This document shows, in pieces, positions 29,356-40,922 of a DNA stretch of 51,583 bases. Made by a program: the position numbers and the translations under genes. Under the pieces are notes generated by a model. That model was given only the letters and a program-made list of their open reading frames with translations. It did not search any database and had not been told where the DNA came from. Origin of the DNA: Gammaproteobacteria bacterium RIFCSPHIGHO2_12_FULL_63_22 (GTDB lineage: Bacteria > Pseudomonadota > Gammaproteobacteria > Xanthomonadales > Xanthomonadaceae); assembly GCA_001801685.1 (NCBI GenBank), contig MGYJ01000099.1, forward strand, positions 1-51,583, given 5' to 3'. Every line of letters starts with the position of its first letter. Position 1 is the first letter of the stretch.

Positions 29356-31700
29356 CAGTTGGGACTGACTTCGCGAACCAGCCGGAAGCCGACGTCGTCA
29401 AAACCGACCGAGGCATCGAAGCCGCTGCTGCGCGTGGGTTCGGCCTTGCCGGCGTTGTCACGCCAGCCCAGGCCGCTGACCAGATGCTGGCGGCATCCGC
29501 CGGCGCAATCGCTCAGCCACTCGCGTGCATTGCCGCGCACGCCGACGATGCCCAAGGGGCTTGCGGGGCCGGATCCGGCGGGCACGGTGCCATCCTGCCC
29601 GCAATTCACGCGCCCATCCTGGCAGGCGTTGCCGCTGCCCTTGTAGTTCGCGATCTGCCGCCATTCCGAGGCCGATGGCAGGCGATAGGTCTCGCCCGTG
29701 CGCGCACTGAGCCACTGGGCGTAGGCGCGCGCGTCTTCGTAACTGACGCAGACTGCCGGGTGGCTGTCGGTCTGGTTGAACCCGGGCGCAGACCAGGTGC
29801 GCTTCTTGATGGTGATCGGCGCCAGCCGGTTCCTGCAGCGCGCCGTCGGGCGGCGGGTGGCATTGGCGAACGCCGCATAGTCGGCCTTGGAAACTTCTTC
29901 GCGCATGAAGGCGATGCCGGGTTTTCCGCCGCTGCCGGGCTGCACCAGCACCGTGGTGGGGCCATTGCTGCGCAGGACTTTGCCCGGGCGCGCTTCGACC
30001 ACGGTGCGGGACCACGCTGGTTCAAGCGCCTGGGCAGGAACGTCGAGCGTGCGCGCCAGTGCCTTGGTCGCTTCGAAGCCGGGTCGATCCGATGCCTGAG
30101 CCGATTTGTCGAGACGCGTGGCAAGGGCCGGCACCAGGGCGTCACGGAATTTCTTCCAGGCGTCGGATTTGAGCCGGCCGCTGTCGCGGGCGAAATCGCT
30201 GCTGCGCTTGTAACCGGTGCGAGCCGTGTCGTCGCGGCCTGCAGCGAGTGCGGACACGATGTTCTTGCCCATCGCCGTGATCACTTCGTCGCTCAAACGG
30301 ACCAGGTCTTCGGCGGGCGCACCTGCGCGCCGCGCGGCGGTGAGCGATTCGATGGCGTTGTCGCCCGCTGGCGTGCTCAGGCGCTTTGCCTTGACCTGCC
30401 GGGGCACCGCATGAAGTTCGCGCGCGCCGGGCACGCTCGGATCGAATGCGAGTTCGATCGAAGTGACGCTGGCTTCGACCGCGCCAAATGGCGCCAGGGG
30501 CTCGGCCGGCAAGGGTGCTTCGGCGACCACTTCGGGCACTGCTTCAGGCGTGGATTCCGGCATCGGCGCCACCGGTGTGTCGGAGGTCGCAACGGTGTCG
30601 ACGGGGGTCTCGGCTGACGCAGGAACCGCATCGCCCGCAGGTGAGGAGGCATCGGCGGCCGCAACCTCGGAGCCCGTGAAGAAATCATTGCTCGCCACTA
30701 TGGGTGCGGGCGGCGTGCGCAACAACAATACGGTCATCACAAGGATGGTGGCGGCCGCCACGGCGAACAGCGCCGGGCGCAGCCACGGCCGCTGCAGCAG
30801 GGGCACTACGGGCGCTACCGGTGCGGCCTCGTGCGCAGTGACGGCGACGCGTTCGCGAATCGCCAGCTGGCTCAGCGCGCTGAGCATCTGTTGCGCGTTG
30901 CGGAACCGGTTGTCGGGGGACTTGGCCATGGCCCGGTCGATGAAGCCTTGCCAGTGCTTGCGCTCGGCCGGCAGGCGCGGGATGGGGTCCTGCGCGTGCA
31001 TCAGGGCGAGGCCCAGCGGGTCGGACGACAGGTAGGGCAAACGGCCGTTGAGCAGTTCGTAGGCGAGCACGCCAACGCTGTACAGGTCGGCCCGACCGTC
31101 CACGGCTTCGCCGCGCGCCTGCTCCGGCGCCATGTAACCGCCGCTGCCCACGGCCAGCCCAGCCGTGGTGATGCGGCTGGTGTCGGTGCGTTGCAGCGCG
31201 ATGCCGAAATCGGTCAGCAAGGGTCGGTCGGCGTTGTCGAACAGGACGTTCTCGGCTTTCACGTCGCGATGGACGATGCCGCGCGTATGCGCGTACTCGA
31301 GTGCCGACAGCAGCGCGCGCAGCACTTCGATGATGCGCGGTTCGTCATTGGTGAAGTCGCGCTGGCCCAGGTGGCCGCGGGCGAGGTAGGGCAGCACGTA
31401 ATACAACAGTCCCTGGGGCGTGCGTCCCACCTCATGCACGCCGACGATGCAGGGATGCTCGAGCTTCGCAATCGTGTGCGCTTCCTGTTCGAAGCGGGTC
31501 TTGCTCTTTTCGTCCTTCAGCGCTTCCGGCGACATCACCTTGATGGCAACCTGGCGGTCCAGCGAAATCTGCACGCCGAGATAGACGAAGGACATGCCGC
31601 CCTTGCCGATGCGGCGAATCACCCGATAACCCGGGATGTCCGGCGTATAGCTGGTCAACAGGGTGGACAGTTCTTCCGGGGACAGCTCTTCAGATTGCAT
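29355..31700 (-). CDS. Membrane-anchored Ser/Thr protein kinase with C-terminal FGE-sulfatase-like domain
   Basis: 781 residues. The Hanks-type kinase domain (about 24-285) has P-loop IGKGGMSFVYLG (31-42), K54 in VAIKV, the HRDVKAEN catalytic loop with D146, DFG with D164 and APEQ at 191-194, so it should be active. A single transmembrane helix follows (about 308-327). Then come an Ala/Pro/Val-rich linker, a helical segment and, from about 590, a domain with the FGE/sulfatase-modifying fold. Its features are FMREEVSKADYAAF, HPAVCVSYEDARAYAQWL, YRLPSASEWRQIANY, GNAREWLSDC and DDVGFRLV. The FGE catalytic-cysteine block RGGSW...C is not visible, so this domain is probably a non-catalytic periplasmic sensor. 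First gene of a four-gene overlapping unit. Confidence 0.9.
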   Translation of the reverse strand: MQSEELSPEELSTLLTSYTPDIPGYRVIRRIGKGGMSFVYLGVQISLDRQVAIKVMSPEALKDEKSKTRFEQEAHTIAKLEHPCIVGVHEVGRTPQGLLYYVLPYLARGHLGQRDFTNDEPRIIEVLRALLSALEYAHTRGIVHRDVKAENVLFDNADRPLLTDFGIALQRTDTSRITTAGLAVGSGGYMAPEQARGEAVDGRADLYSVGVLAYELLNGRLPYLSSDPLGLALMHAQDPIPRLPAERKHWQGFIDRAMAKSPDNRFRNAQQMLSALSQLAIRERVAVTAHEAAPVAPVVPLLQRPWLRPALFAVAAATILVMTVLLLRTPPAPIVASNDFFTGSEVAAADASSPAGDAVPASAETPVDTVATSDTPVAPMPESTPEAVPEVVAEAPLPAEPLAPFGAVEASVTSIELAFDPSVPGARELHAVPRQVKAKRLSTPAGDNAIESLTAARRAGAPAEDLVRLSDEVITAMGKNIVSALAAGRDDTARTGYKRSSDFARDSGRLKSDAWKKFRDALVPALATRLDKSAQASDRPGFEATKALARTLDVPAQALEPAWSRTVVEARPGKVLRSNGPTTVLVQPGSGGKPGIAFMREEVSKADYAAFANATRRPTARCRNRLAPITIKKRTWSAPGFNQTDSHPAVCVSYEDARAYAQWLSARTGETYRLPSASEWRQIANYKGSGNACQDGRVNCGQDGTVPAGSGPASPLGIVGVRGNAREWLSDCAGGCRQHLVSGLGWRDNAGKAEPTRSSGFDASVGFDDVGFRLVREVSPN

Positions 31701-31786
31701 GGGAACCGAAGCGCAGGGACAGGTCGGTCAGCATAAAGCAGCCGGTGCGCAGCGTGAACAGGCAATTTCAGGGACTGGAACGGCCG

Positions 31787-32656
31787 TCAGAACAGCAGCG
31801 ATGCCATCTTCCGCCGGTAGTCGCCGACCAGGTCGGCGTCTTCGATGACCCGGAAGGCATCGATGAGGGTGCGCTTGGGCAACTGGTCCTGCCAGGTTTT
31901 ATCGCGCCGCAGCATTTCCATGAACTGCTGCAGCGCAGGCTCGCTCTCGCCTTCCACGAGCAGGCGAACGCCGAGCAGGTGTCGTGCGCGCAGGTCGCCT
32001 GGATCGGCTGCGATGGCTGCCAGCAGGGGCTCGCGGGGTGGCGCGTCCTTCAGCAGCGAGGCAAAACCCAGCCGCGCACGCGCCTTCACGGCGCGCTCGT
32101 CCGTCGCCAGGTTGGCCGGCAGCGCATCGAGCAGGGCTTCGGCTTCCGCCACCCCGCCGGTCGCCAGCAGGGCCAGGGCCAGGTCGAGCTTTAGTTCGGG
32201 CTTGTCGGGATCGGCGTGCACGGCGGCCCGGACATGGACCAGGGTTTCATGCGGATCCACGACAACCGGGGCCGCCTCGGCCTCAGCCTGCGCCGGTTCT
32301 TCCGGCAAGCGCGGTTCGATGCCGTGGTGCTTCAGGAATTCGCGCAGTTGGCCTTCAGGCAGGGCGCCGGGGAAGCCGTCGACGATCTGGCCGTCTTTCA
32401 GAAGCATCACGGTGGGGATCGACTTGATCTGGAAATAGCCCGCGAGCTGCTGCTCGGCATCCACGTCGACCTTGGCGAGCACGAAGCCGCCCGCGAATTC
32501 GGCGGCCAGTTTCTCCAGGATCGGCCCCAGGGTCTTGCAGGGTCCGCACCAGGCCGCCCAGAAATCGACCAGTACCGGAACTTCCTTCGATTTCAGGATG
32601 ACTTCGGGTTCGAAGGCAGCAAGGGTCGCGTCGAATACGTAGGCGTTGGCGTCCAT
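31787..32656 (-). CDS. cnoX: Thioredoxin-fold co-chaperone CnoX (YbbN)
   Basis: 289 residues: an N-terminal thioredoxin domain (about 1-110) with WCGPC (36-40), then a TPR-like helical C-terminal domain (about 140-285), the layout of YbbN/CnoX. The E. coli protein holds substrates under oxidative stress and hands them to GroEL or DnaK. E. coli YbbN has lost the active-site pair (SxxC), whereas this one keeps both cysteines and may be redox active. Start at 32656 (MDANAYVFD); upstream codons in frame show no similarity. Gap of 86 bases to the kinase gene downstream; 73 bases from the ABC permease gene upstream. Confidence 0.9.
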   Translation of the reverse strand: MDANAYVFDATLAAFEPEVILKSKEVPVLVDFWAAWCGPCKTLGPILEKLAAEFAGGFVLAKVDVDAEQQLAGYFQIKSIPTVMLLKDGQIVDGFPGALPEGQLREFLKHHGIEPRLPEEPAQAEAEAAPVVVDPHETLVHVRAAVHADPDKPELKLDLALALLATGGVAEAEALLDALPANLATDERAVKARARLGFASLLKDAPPREPLLAAIAADPGDLRARHLLGVRLLVEGESEPALQQFMEMLRRDKTWQDQLPKRTLIDAFRVIEDADLVGDYRRKMASLLF

Positions 32657-32729
32657 GGGATTTCCTGCAGGGGTTACCTGCCCAGATGGTGCCACCGCGC
32701 TGTGTAATCAAGCCGATCGGGACGACGGT

Positions 32730-33491
32730 TCAGGAAAATTCGCGGCGCAGGAACTCGGCGAGGCCCAGGCCCGCGACCACGATTCCGCCCAATAGCCCGG
32801 CGAGCATCACGAATGCAATGTGTTCGCCTTGGCCCGCCAGGACCTGCATCGGCATCGACCACGGATACCAGTGGCCGAAGCGGTTGGACTGGCCGACCAG
32901 GAAACCGATGACGGTCGCGCTCATGCCGACCGACACGGCCACGGTGAAACTGCGCCAGCGAATGGCGATCCAGTTCTGCAGCGCGATGACCAGCAGCGAG
33001 GCGACGAAGCCGGCGCCGGCGAGCGTCGCCAGCCGGATCCAGTCCGGGGCGCCGGCCAAGCCGAAGCTGGGCTTCACCCACATCAGCACCAGGCCGCCAA
33101 GCGGAATCAGCAGGGTCAGAATCGCAAACGAGGCGAACACCATCGCGGCGAGCATGATCAGCTTGGCCAGGTAGTGCACCGAACGAGGCACGGGCAATGC
33201 AAGCAGGTGCTTCCACTGGCGTTCGCCGTGTTCCAGCCCGGCGAGCAGCGCCGATTGCAGCGTGATGAACAAGGGCAGCATCAGGAACAGCCACAACACC
33301 AGGATGCTCTGCGAAAACGCGAACCAGGCCTTGGCCGGGTCGCCGCCCGTGCGCATGCCCAGCTTGCTGAAACTTACCTGCAGCACATACAGCGCGACGA
33401 CGGTGGCAGGCGCGATCAGGCACATCCACAAGGCCAGCGTGCCGCGCATTTTCAGCGACTCGGCATGCAGTGCGCGGAGCAGGGCGCTCAT
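32730..33491 (-). CDS. ABC-2-type transporter permease
   Basis: Integral membrane protein of 253 residues with about six helices. It resembles the short permeases of lantibiotic-immunity/bacitracin-type exporters: an N-terminal AESLKMRGTLALW and a GERQWKHLLALPVPR cytoplasmic loop are family hallmarks. Its ATG overlaps the stop of the ATPase gene by four bases, so the two form a complete two-gene ABC exporter. The substrate is unknown; no biosynthetic or peptide gene is nearby. Confidence 0.85.
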   Translation of the reverse strand: MSALLRALHAESLKMRGTLALWMCLIAPATVVALYVLQVSFSKLGMRTGGDPAKAWFAFSQSILVLWLFLMLPLFITLQSALLAGLEHGERQWKHLLALPVPRSVHYLAKLIMLAAMVFASFAILTLLIPLGGLVLMWVKPSFGLAGAPDWIRLATLAGAGFVASLLVIALQNWIAIRWRSFTVAVSVGMSATVIGFLVGQSNRFGHWYPWSMPMQVLAGQGEHIAFVMLAGLLGGIVVAGLGLAEFLRREFS

Positions 33492-34429
33492 GCTGCATTC
33501 TCCAGCGATCGATCGATAGTCAGGTCGAAGAACAAGGACTCCAGCGACGCATGCTCCATGGCGAGGTGGCTGACTTCCAGGCCGTGGCCGACCAGCAGGC
33601 GATTCACCTGCGCTGCCGACTTGCCGTCCAGGCTCAGCACCAGCGTGCCGTCGTCGAGCCAGCCTACGTCTTCACCGACGCCGGCCAGCAGGGCGCGGGC
33701 GCGCAGCGGCTCGTCGCAGCGCACGAGCAGGCGCGGTTTCACCCGGCCGCGAAGTTCTTCCAGGCGACCCTCGAAGCAAAGCCGGCCAGCCTGCAGCACG
33801 CCCACGTGCGTGGCGACCAACTCGACTTCGCTCAGTAGGTGGCTGGACACGAAAATGGTGATTCCCTCGTCGGCCAGCGATCGAAGCAACTGGCGCATGT
33901 CCTGGATGCCGGCCGGGTCCAGGCCGTTGCCAGGCTCGTCGAGAACCAGCAAACGGGGGGCGCCGATCAACGCAAGGGCAATGGCCAGGCGTTGCCGCAT
34001 GCCCAGCGAATAGTCGCGGACCCGGCGCCCGGCGGACTCAAGGAGGCCGACTCGCTCCAATACCGAATCGATCCGCGCACGTGGCAGATCCAGCAGGCGG
34101 CGCGTGACTTCCAGGTTCTCCCGGCCGGTCAGGTGGCCGTACAGCGAGGGCGATTCGACCAGGGCGCCAACCAGGCCCAGCGTCTGCCGGGTGTTCCGGT
34201 CCAGGCGCCGTCCGAACAGTTCGATGCTGCCCGACTGGGGGCGCAGCAGATCGAGCAACAGGCGGATGGTGGTGGTCTTGCCGGCGCCATTCGGGCCGAG
34301 GAACCCGTAGATCGAGCCGGCAGGCACGTTGAGGTCGAGATCCCGAACCCCGAATCCGCCGGGAAACTGGCGGGTCAGGCCGCGGGTCAGGATGGCGGGG
34401 GCAGCGACATGGGCTGGTGATGTAGGCAT
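33488..34429 (-). CDS. ABC transporter ATP-binding protein
   Basis: Cytoplasmic ATPase of 313 residues from ATG 34429. Walker A GPNGAGKT (45-52), Q-loop region, ABC signature YSLGMRQRL, Walker B LLVLDEPGNGLDP, and the switch His in SSHLL. A C-terminal extension of about 90 residues is typical of the ABC-2 drug/peptide class. Several in-frame ATGs lie upstream (34438, 34447, 34465, 34483) without a clear Shine-Dalgarno; I chose the one nearest the conserved region. Partner of the permease that follows in four-base overlap. Confidence 0.88.
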   Translation of the reverse strand: MPTSPAHVAAPAILTRGLTRQFPGGFGVRDLDLNVPAGSIYGFLGPNGAGKTTTIRLLLDLLRPQSGSIELFGRRLDRNTRQTLGLVGALVESPSLYGHLTGRENLEVTRRLLDLPRARIDSVLERVGLLESAGRRVRDYSLGMRQRLAIALALIGAPRLLVLDEPGNGLDPAGIQDMRQLLRSLADEGITIFVSSHLLSEVELVATHVGVLQAGRLCFEGRLEELRGRVKPRLLVRCDEPLRARALLAGVGEDVGWLDDGTLVLSLDGKSAAQVNRLLVGHGLEVSHLAMEHASLESLFFDLTIDRSLENAA

Positions 34430-34524
34430 GGTGCGCATCTTGGGCATTAGTCGCAGCGATGCCATGTGCCAATGGTTCACCAACCTGATGCGCGCTGGCT
34501 GCCGCGTCGCCGCGGAGCGGGTTT

Positions 34525-34551
34525 TTGCCTGCGCGCCCGCTGCGTTACCCT
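34525..34551 (+). promoter_or_regulatory. Candidate leuS promoter
   Basis: TTGCCT (34525-34530) and TACCCT (34546-34551) with a 15-base spacer; start expected near 34558, leader of about 30 bases. The spacer is short, so this is a tentative call. It lies between leuS and the divergent ABC ATPase gene. Confidence 0.3.
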
Positions 34552-34553
34552 AG

Positions 34554-37232
<2,679 letters not shown>

Positions 37233-37236
37233 TCCG

Positions 37237-39330
37237 ATGGCAGGTGAACCGGCGTCGCTGGAGCAGGCACTGCAATTGCTCCGCCAGGGCCAGGTCGAGC
37301 AGGCGCACGTGCTGCTGGGCGTGCTGCTGCAGTCGGAACCATCCAATGCGGCGGCACGGCACCTGATGGGCATCGTGTTGCTGCAACGAAGCCAGCCGCA
37401 GGCGGCGCTCGAGCAACTCGACCTGGCGCTGCGCGGAACGCCAGGCGTTGCCGCCATCGAGTACAACCGCGGCAATGCGTTCGCCGCCCTGCGACAGTTC
37501 GGCGAAGCGGTCGCGGCCTTCGACGCCGCCATCGCGATCAAGCCAGACTTTGCGGAAGCCTGGTTCAACCGTGGCAACAGCCTGCGCAACCTGGGCCGGG
37601 ACGAGGACGCCATGGCCAGCTTCAACCAGGCGCTTCGCCACCGCCCCGGCCTGTACCAGGCGCACAACGCCATCGGCAGCATCCACTTGCGGCACGGTCG
37701 ACATGACGAAGCGCTTCCCGCGATTGATCTGGCGCTGCTGGTCGAGCCCCGGCAGGTGGAAGCGCTCAACAACCGCGGCCTGGTATTGCGGGCACTGCAA
37801 CGGCACGTCGACGCACTCGCGGATTTTGACCGCGCGCTCGCGCTCGAGCCTGGACGGGCGCTGCTGCACAACAACCGTGGCCTGGCCCTGCAGGATCTGG
37901 GTCGGGCCGCACCCGCCCTGCAAAGCTACGATCGCGCCGTGGAACTCGATCCGGCGTCAGCGGATGCGTGGAGCAACCGGGCCAGCCTGCTGACCGAGAT
38001 GCATCGCTTCGACGATGCGCTCGACAGTGCTGCGCGTGCGACGGCCCTCGATCCCGACCACGCGCAAGCGCACAACAATCTCGGCATCGCCCTGCACGGC
38101 CTGGGCCGCATCGCCGACGCCCTGGCCAGTTACGAGCGGGCCATCGCGCTCAAGCCGGGCTTCCCGCAGGCCTGGAACAACCGGGGCAATGCCTTGCATG
38201 ACCTTCGCCGGACCGATGATGCCCTGGCGAGTTTCGAGCGCGCGATCGAATTGCAGCCGGGCTATGCCGAAGCCATCAACAATCGCGGCATGGTCAAGCA
38301 GGACCTGTCCCGATTCGACGAGGCGCGCGCCGATTACGATGCCGCCATCGCATTGCGTCCCGCTTATCCGGAGGCGCACCAGCGCAGGGCCGCGCTGAGC
38401 CTGTTGCAGGGCAGGCTTTCCGAAGGCTGGGCCGACTACGAAGCAACCCATGCGCGCCCGCAGAACGCCGTGGAAGGCGCAGCCGCCATACCGTTCTGGC
38501 AGGGGCAGGAACTGCGCGGCAAGTCCATCCTGCTGTCGGAGCCGAACGGGCTGGGCGATACGCTGCAGTTCTTCCGGTTCGTGCCGGAGCTGGTGCGGCG
38601 CGGTGCCCGCGTGACGTTCCTGGGGCCACGCTCGTCGTTCCGGATACTGGACGCGTTCGCCGCGCAGGTGCAGTTCATCGAGCGGCTGGACGAGTCGCGT
38701 CATGACTTCCAGTGCTGGCTGTGGAGCCTGCCGCACTACCTGCGCATCCATTCCATGGACCAATTGGCTACCGCTACGCCGTATCTTCGCGTCGATGATG
38801 CGCGCGTCCGCCAGTGGGCTTCGCTGCTCGATCCGCAGCGCTTCAATATCGGAATCTGCTGGCAGGGCAATCCGGCGCGGAAGATCGATGCCGGACGATC
38901 GATTCCCTTGCGCATGTTCGAACCGCTGGCCCGGGTGCCGGGCGTGCGCCTGGTGAGCTTGCAGAAGCAATTTGGCCTTGAGCAACTGCAGGACCTGCCG
39001 GGCACGATGCAGGTGCAGCAGCTCGACGGGTTCGACGAGGGTCCCGATGCGTTCGTGGATTCGGCGGCGGCGTTGCAGTCGCTTGATTTGCTGGTGACCG
39101 CCGATACATCCATCACGCACGTCGCTGGCGCCACCGGCAGGCCGGTCTGGCTGGCGCTGAACACGGTGCCCGACTGGCGGTGGATGCTGGACCGGAGCGA
39201 CTCGCCCTGGTACCCGACCGTCCACCTGTTCCGGCAGGCACGTGCAGGCGACTGGTCCACGGTGTTCAACGACATGGCGGCATCACTCGAGCTGCTGGTT
39301 CCCGGGCGCCTGGCGCTTCGCGCCGGCTGA
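37237..39330 (+). CDS. TPR protein with C-terminal glycosyltransferase-like domain
   Basis: 697 residues from ATG 37237, four bases after the leuS stop. Residues about 5-400 are roughly eleven tetratricopeptide repeats of the form AxxxxxRGNAxxxLxRxxxAxxxxxxAxxxxPxxA, several nearly identical. The C-terminal domain (about 425-690) resembles the GT9/GT41-like domain seen in many TPR proteins: LLSEPNGLGDTLQFFRFVPEL, GICWQGNPARKIDAGRS, TADTSITHVAGATGRPVW and PDWRWMLDRSDSPWYPT. It may be an O-linked sugar transferase acting on proteins or a non-catalytic relative; the donor and acceptor are unknown. Its place inside an otherwise conserved housekeeping run looks like an insertion. Confidence 0.85.
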   Translation: MAGEPASLEQALQLLRQGQVEQAHVLLGVLLQSEPSNAAARHLMGIVLLQRSQPQAALEQLDLALRGTPGVAAIEYNRGNAFAALRQFGEAVAAFDAAIAIKPDFAEAWFNRGNSLRNLGRDEDAMASFNQALRHRPGLYQAHNAIGSIHLRHGRHDEALPAIDLALLVEPRQVEALNNRGLVLRALQRHVDALADFDRALALEPGRALLHNNRGLALQDLGRAAPALQSYDRAVELDPASADAWSNRASLLTEMHRFDDALDSAARATALDPDHAQAHNNLGIALHGLGRIADALASYERAIALKPGFPQAWNNRGNALHDLRRTDDALASFERAIELQPGYAEAINNRGMVKQDLSRFDEARADYDAAIALRPAYPEAHQRRAALSLLQGRLSEGWADYEATHARPQNAVEGAAAIPFWQGQELRGKSILLSEPNGLGDTLQFFRFVPELVRRGARVTFLGPRSSFRILDAFAAQVQFIERLDESRHDFQCWLWSLPHYLRIHSMDQLATATPYLRVDDARVRQWASLLDPQRFNIGICWQGNPARKIDAGRSIPLRMFEPLARVPGVRLVSLQKQFGLEQLQDLPGTMQVQQLDGFDEGPDAFVDSAAALQSLDLLVTADTSITHVAGATGRPVWLALNTVPDWRWMLDRSDSPWYPTVHLFRQARAGDWSTVFNDMAASLELLVPGRLALRAG

Positions 39331-39399
39331 ACAGGGCCATCGCAGGCAGTCTTCGCGGTAACATGTGGGCGGGCAGATCGTGCCCTGGCGGAGTCGACC

Positions 39400-39891
39400 A
39401 TGCGTGGTGTCCTGATCCTGTTCTCGCTCGTGCTGTTGTCGGCCTGTGGATTTCATCCGCGCGCCCAGCTGAACTTGCCCGCGACGCTCGGCCCGGTTTC
39501 CGTGCATACCGCCGATCCCTACAGCCCGCTCGGGCTTGAGCTCGCCACTGCGCTGGAACGCGCCGGTGCGACCGCTGCCGTGGAAGGTTCGCCTTCGTCG
39601 GCGTTGAAGGTCACGGCGGAAGGCTGGAGCACCCTGCCGTTGTCGGTCGACCAGTTCGCCCGCGTCCGCGAATACATTACCCGTTACCGCGTGGATTTCG
39701 TGCTGGTGGATGCCGATGGAAAATTGTTGATAGAGCCGCAGAGCATCGAGCTGTCGCGTGAATACACTTACGACATCAACGCCTCCGCCGGTAGCCCGGC
39801 CGAGCAGGAACTGATCCAGCGCGAGCTGCGTCGCGACATGCAGGCCGCGATACTGCGTCGCCTGGACGTCGTGTTGCGTCCCAAGGCCTGA
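39400..39891 (+). CDS. lptE: LPS-assembly lipoprotein LptE
   Basis: Outer-membrane lipoprotein that plugs the LptD barrel for lipopolysaccharide insertion. 163 residues with signal peptide and lipobox LLSAC (C16), followed by GFHPR as in family members. C-terminal half with an amphipathic barrel-plug-like region and a helical end (QELIQRELRRDMQAAILRRL). Position between leuS and holA is the conserved one. Stop overlaps the holA start by one base. Confidence 0.92.
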   Translation: MRGVLILFSLVLLSACGFHPRAQLNLPATLGPVSVHTADPYSPLGLELATALERAGATAAVEGSPSSALKVTAEGWSTLPLSVDQFARVREYITRYRVDFVLVDADGKLLIEPQSIELSREYTYDINASAGSPAEQELIQRELRRDMQAAILRRLDVVLRPKA

Positions 39892-40922
39892 TGGAACTGC
39901 GGGCCGACCGCTTCGAGCGGCAGCTTGCCAGCGAGCCACTGCGTCCCGCCTACCTGATTGCAGGCACCGAGCCGCTGATCGTGCAGGAATGCGCCGACGC
40001 GGTGCGCGCGAAGGCGCGCGCGGAAGGTTACCTGGAACGCGAAGTGCTGGAGGTATCGGGCCGTGAATTCGACTGGAACGACCTGACCATGGGCGTGGCT
40101 TCGCTCAGCCTGTTCGCGACCCGTCGCCTGTTCGACCTGCGCCTGCCCAGCGGAAAACCGGACAAGGACGGCAGCAAGGCCATCACCGATTTTTGCGACA
40201 ACCCAGCGCCCGACACGATCCTGATGATCACCTGCCAGGACTGGAGCAAGAAGCACGCCGGCAAGTGGAGCGAAGCCATCGCTCGAATTGGTCACGTCGT
40301 TACGGTGTGGCCGGTGAAGACTTCCGAACTGAATGACTGGCTCGATCGCCGCCTGCGCAGCCGTGGCCTGTCGGCCGAGCCGGCCGCCGTGCAACTGCTT
40401 GCCGAGCGGATCGAAGGCAATCTGCTGGCAGCCGCTCAGGAAGTCGAGAAACTGGCGCTGCTTGCACCCGGGGCGAGACTGGACGCCGGCCGGATGGAAG
40501 CCCTGGTTGCGGACTCCGCGCGTTACGACGTTTTCAAGCTCGTGGAGGCATCGTTGGCGGGTGAGTCGCAACGCGCCGTGCGGATGCTGCGGTCACTGCA
40601 ACTCGAGGGTGAACAAGTGCCGGGACTGGTGCCGATACTTGCGATGGAGTTGCTCAAGATCGCGAGCCTCGCGCGGATTGCCGCCACCGGCGGCAACGTG
40701 GCCAATGCGATGCGCGATGCCCATGTCTGGGATACCAAGCAGGCGCTATATCGGCGAGCGCTGGAAAAACATCCGGCGTCGCGTTGGGAACTGTTCGTCG
40801 CCGAGGCGGGTCGCATCGACCTGATCGCGAAGGGCCGTCTCGGCGGCGATCCGTGGCTGGCCCTGGAACGCCTGCTGGTCGCCATGGCCCAGCCCAAGGC
40901 GCGCGTCCTGCTGGCCGGCTGA
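39891..40922 (+). CDS. holA: DNA polymerase III delta subunit
   Basis: Clamp-loader subunit that opens the beta sliding clamp. 343 residues, normal length. The N-terminal domain begins RPAYLIAGTEPLIVQECADAV (clamp-binding region); the middle has DTILMITCQ and TVWPVK; the C-terminal helical domain has EGNLLAAAQEVEKLALL and FKLVEASLAG. Start overlaps the lptE stop, and its stop overlaps the nadD start (TGATG), so translation is coupled along the run. Confidence 0.95.
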   Translation: MELRADRFERQLASEPLRPAYLIAGTEPLIVQECADAVRAKARAEGYLEREVLEVSGREFDWNDLTMGVASLSLFATRRLFDLRLPSGKPDKDGSKAITDFCDNPAPDTILMITCQDWSKKHAGKWSEAIARIGHVVTVWPVKTSELNDWLDRRLRSRGLSAEPAAVQLLAERIEGNLLAAAQEVEKLALLAPGARLDAGRMEALVADSARYDVFKLVEASLAGESQRAVRMLRSLQLEGEQVPGLVPILAMELLKIASLARIAATGGNVANAMRDAHVWDTKQALYRRALEKHPASRWELFVAEAGRIDLIAKGRLGGDPWLALERLLVAMAQPKARVLLAG

